Below are positions 6,448 through 7,612 of a stretch of 7,612 bases of DNA, in pieces. The stretch's first letter is position 1. Each line of letters opens with the position of its first letter. Under the pieces are notes generated by a model, which saw only the letters and a program-made list of their open reading frames with translations, had not been told where the DNA came from and made no database searches. The translations under genes were made by a program, and so were the position numbers. The DNA lies in assembly GCA_937942105.1 (NCBI GenBank), contig CALDFS010000187.1, forward strand, positions 1 through 7,612, read 5' to 3'. Origin of the DNA: an uncultured Ruminococcus sp. GTDB lineage: Bacteria > Bacillota > Clostridia > Oscillospirales > Ruminococcaceae.

Positions 6448-7044
6448 TTAAGAATGTGCATACGCAAACTTTCCAATCTTCATTCGGATAATTTGCGACT
6501 TTGTAAACACGCAGAAATACAGCAGTGTGTAAAATACGCAGAAAACAAGCCGACCGATTATGGTATGTGATACAAAGTACGCGCCCGAACCGAAGAAATG
6601 TATTATAAGGCATATGCAGATAATCCTCAGCGAGTTTACAAGAATGATATACATTGAGCCGAGAACACCTAATGCGATACGTTCATTGACAGTGTAAACC
6701 TTAAAGAACGCAAGAAGTGAAACGAACGCTATTATTTCTATGATACCGGAACACTCAAGGTCAATCTGCAAGGTTATTGCTCCGGCGGCAGATTCAATAA
6801 AGATAATGCCATATTTAAAGTATACCGAGAAGGCGTTAGTAAGGCTGCCAACTAACCCTGAAACAGATGCAACCGCTTTTGCAAGCGGCTGTGCTAATAA
6901 AGGTCTTGCCAGAGCCATCAGAAAAATAAACAGACCGAAGCTTCCGGCGATGAATCGCCAAAAGTGCAGCCCCGCGCGCTTAAATACGCTAAGAAGATAT
7001 ATCCACAGCACTATAAGAACTGTGCAAATAATGTACTTGGTCAT
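6448..7044 (-). CDS. xrtG: Exosortase family protein, XrtG type
   Basis: Integral membrane protein of 198 residues, predicted to act as a transpeptidase or protease on C-terminal sorting signals at the outer face of the membrane. About six hydrophobic segments are visible, roughly 4-20, 31-48, 76-93, 101-118, 122-148 and 163-182. The exosortase triad is present: Cys98 in DLECSGI, Arg140 in NSLRI, and His160 in SHTIIGR. The short length and the PTPS-related gene downstream match the Gram-positive XrtG type rather than the long proteobacterial EpsH type. The ATG at 7044 directly follows the TAG of a small upstream frame (7047-7045), and a GGGGG stretch lies about 9 nt before it. The glycosyltransferase that normally accompanies XrtG is not in this window. 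Archaeosortase or a generic exosortase-like protein is the alternative; I favour XrtG because of the neighbour. Confidence 0.88.
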   Translation of the reverse strand: MTKYIICTVLIVLWIYLLSVFKRAGLHFWRFIAGSFGLFIFLMALARPLLAQPLAKAVASVSGLVGSLTNAFSVYFKYGIIFIESAAGAITLQIDLECSGIIEIIAFVSLLAFFKVYTVNERIALGVLGSMYIILVNSLRIICICLIIHFFGSGAYFVSHTIIGRLVFCVFYTLLYFCVFTKSQIIRMKIGKFAYAHS

Positions 7045-7173
7045 CTATTCTGTCCCCCACAGCTTTTTCTTTTTGAACAGATACGCGCCGGAAACGGCTG
7101 CAAAACAAAGGAAAATGCCAAATACAGCTCCGGCGGAGGTGCCGGCTGCTGTGACCCATTGACTGCCAAGCAT
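7045..7173 (-). CDS. Possible 42-residue single-span membrane peptide with basic tail
   Basis: ATG at 7173 to TAG at 7045, ending one base before the xrtG ATG. The product starts MLGSQWVTAAGTSAG, has one hydrophobic span (about 14-33) rich in Ala, Gly and Phe, then KKKK (34-37) and ends LWGTE. This has the layout of exosortase or sortase sorting tails: short polar motif, membrane span, basic cluster. It lacks the secreted domain such substrates normally carry. No good ribosome site precedes the ATG, and an in-frame stop lies only 8 codons upstream, so it is either a real tiny gene, the tail of a decayed larger one, or chance. A different minus-strand frame is open over the same bases (from about 7370 to 7041), but there the hydrophobic-basic pattern is lost. 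Function is inferred only from shape and position. Confidence 0.45.
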   Translation of the reverse strand: MLGSQWVTAAGTSAGAVFGIFLCFAAVSGAYLFKKKKLWGTE

Positions 7174-7319
7174 ACGGAACCGGTGCTTATTGCTTTAACA
7201 TCTGAAGCGGCTTTTGACTTAAACAGGCTTGATAAGAAAACCATCCGTGCTGAGAACGTGTATGAGCGGAACAGCGTAATTTTGGAAAACGCTAAGCTTT
7301 GTAATATAAATTGCCCCGC
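7174..7319 (-). other. Untranslated leader of the xrtG unit, no gene supported
   Basis: Between the hairpin and the small membrane peptide no gene can be supported. One minus-strand frame is open here with an ATG at 7244, but it has no ribosome site and reads into proline- and arginine-rich nonsense over the xrtG start. A 5-bp inverted pair (AGCGT/ACGCT near 7272-7292) is the only other structure. I could not match it to a known riboswitch class. Confidence 0.4.
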
Positions 7320-7359
7320 CTTATTTTGTGCTTTTTCAAACCTTATCAGACAAAATAAG
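7320..7359 (-). repeat. 10-bp inverted repeat in the xrtG leader
   Basis: CTTATTTTGT (7320-7329 on plus) and ACAAAATAAG (7350-7359) are perfect inverted copies around a 20-nt centre. They lie just after the candidate promoter, so they would form a hairpin at the very 5' end of the transcript, or serve as a DNA operator. No T-run follows, so it is not a terminator on this strand. Confidence 0.55.
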
Positions 7360-7375
7360 ACATCAGTTAATGATT

Positions 7376-7404
7376 ATATTATCACAATGAAAATATCAAG
7401 TCAA
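7376..7404 (-). promoter_or_regulatory. Candidate promoter of the xrtG unit
   Basis: On the minus strand TTGACT (7404-7399) is followed after 17 bp by TAATAT (7381-7376). An overlapping TATAAT at 7378-7373 would have 20 bp spacing from TTGACT, or 15 bp from the alternative TTGATA. The surrounding 100 bp are AT-rich. The start would fall near 7366, leaving a leader of about 190 nt before the small frame at 7173. Moderate match only. Confidence 0.5.
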
Positions 7405-7612
7405 TATAGTGCAAAAATTTTCAGCTTTTTAAAAAGCGTCATTTGATAGAAAATCAAACATCAAGCGTAGGATAACGCCTTACAGCCGCAGCTACATTAC
7501 AACAGATATGCAGCGTCTGAAGTCAAGCCAAAAATCAGGCACAAAATAGCTATACGATGGGTTTTGAAGCGATTTTGCACCCGATATTCGTTATCGTTTC
7601 AGACGGAAATCA
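7405..7612. other. Gene-free right end with one palindrome
   Basis: No supportable gene. GCTTTTTAAAAAGC (7424-7437) is a perfect 14-bp palindrome about 20 bp upstream of the candidate xrtG -35 box, where an activator or repressor could bind. At the edge, a plus frame starting with ATG at 7557 (MGFEAILHPIFVIVSDGN) runs out of the window without a ribosome site. A minus frame entering from the right stops at 7552-7550 after 19-20 codons and could be the tail of an upstream gene. Neither can be judged from this much sequence. Confidence 0.4.

Noticed and set aside
7041..7244. 67-codon minus-strand frame starting at ATG 7244, open upstream to about 7370
   Set aside because: No ribosome site, and its second half is proline- and arginine-rich because it is read out of phase with the hydrophobic KKKK-tailed frame; it also runs into the xrtG start.
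6405..7332. ATTTTGTGCT repeated at 6405-6414 and 7323-7332, with a similar string near 7540 on the other strand
   Set aside because: Only 10 bp, AT-rich and irregularly spaced; not enough to call a repeat family or an attachment site.
7200..7372. Possible c-di-GMP riboswitch in the xrtG leader
   Set aside because: Short GEMM-like strings (CAAAGC, ACGGATGG) occur but not in the right order or with the paired helices of that class.
6964..7446. 160-codon plus-strand frame
   Set aside because: Runs antisense to the xrtG start, the small membrane frame and the promoter region, with no ribosome site and no recognisable family.

Overview
The window looks like a chromosome segment of a low-to-mid GC Firmicute, most likely a gut-type clostridium (Oscillospiraceae/Lachnospiraceae-like). 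This rests on a tryptophan T-box leader, trpEGDCF-B gene order, strong Shine-Dalgarno sites, and an exosortase of the Gram-positive XrtG type. The taxon is inferred. All convincing genes lie on the minus strand, so transcription runs from high to low coordinates.

Positions 1-5376 hold a compact tryptophan operon, trpE-trpG-trpD-trpC-trpF-trpB. trpB is cut by the left edge after 302 codons, and trpA probably follows outside. TrpE and TrpG make anthranilate from chorismate. TrpD adds the phosphoribosyl group, TrpF isomerises, TrpC closes the indole ring and TrpB condenses indole with serine. Spacing is 2-16 nt or a 4-nt overlap, which fits translational coupling. Three starts (trpE, trpG, trpC) are better placed internally than at the longest open frame.

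Positions 5377-5778 hold the control region. A full-consensus sigma-A promoter (TTGACA, 17 bp, TATAAT) is followed by a T-box riboswitch with a UGG (Trp) specifier and a UGGC acceptor-binding bulge matching tRNA-Trp. A T-box terminator (T1) comes next, then a second terminator (T2) just before the trpE ribosome site. The 3' arm of T1 can pair over 13 bp with the 5' arm and loop of T2, suggesting a relay in which the state of the first terminator decides the second.

Positions 5885-7404 hold a small second unit: a promoter candidate, a possible 42-residue single-span membrane peptide, an exosortase family protein of XrtG type (Cys-Arg-His triad visible), and a 6-pyruvoyl-tetrahydropterin-synthase-related protein that keeps the zinc histidines but lacks the usual catalytic residues. 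This pair is a known Gram-positive neighbourhood of unknown function. The glycosyltransferase usually found with it is not in the window. No clear U-tailed terminator separates this unit from the trp promoter. Positions 7405-7612 show no supportable gene.
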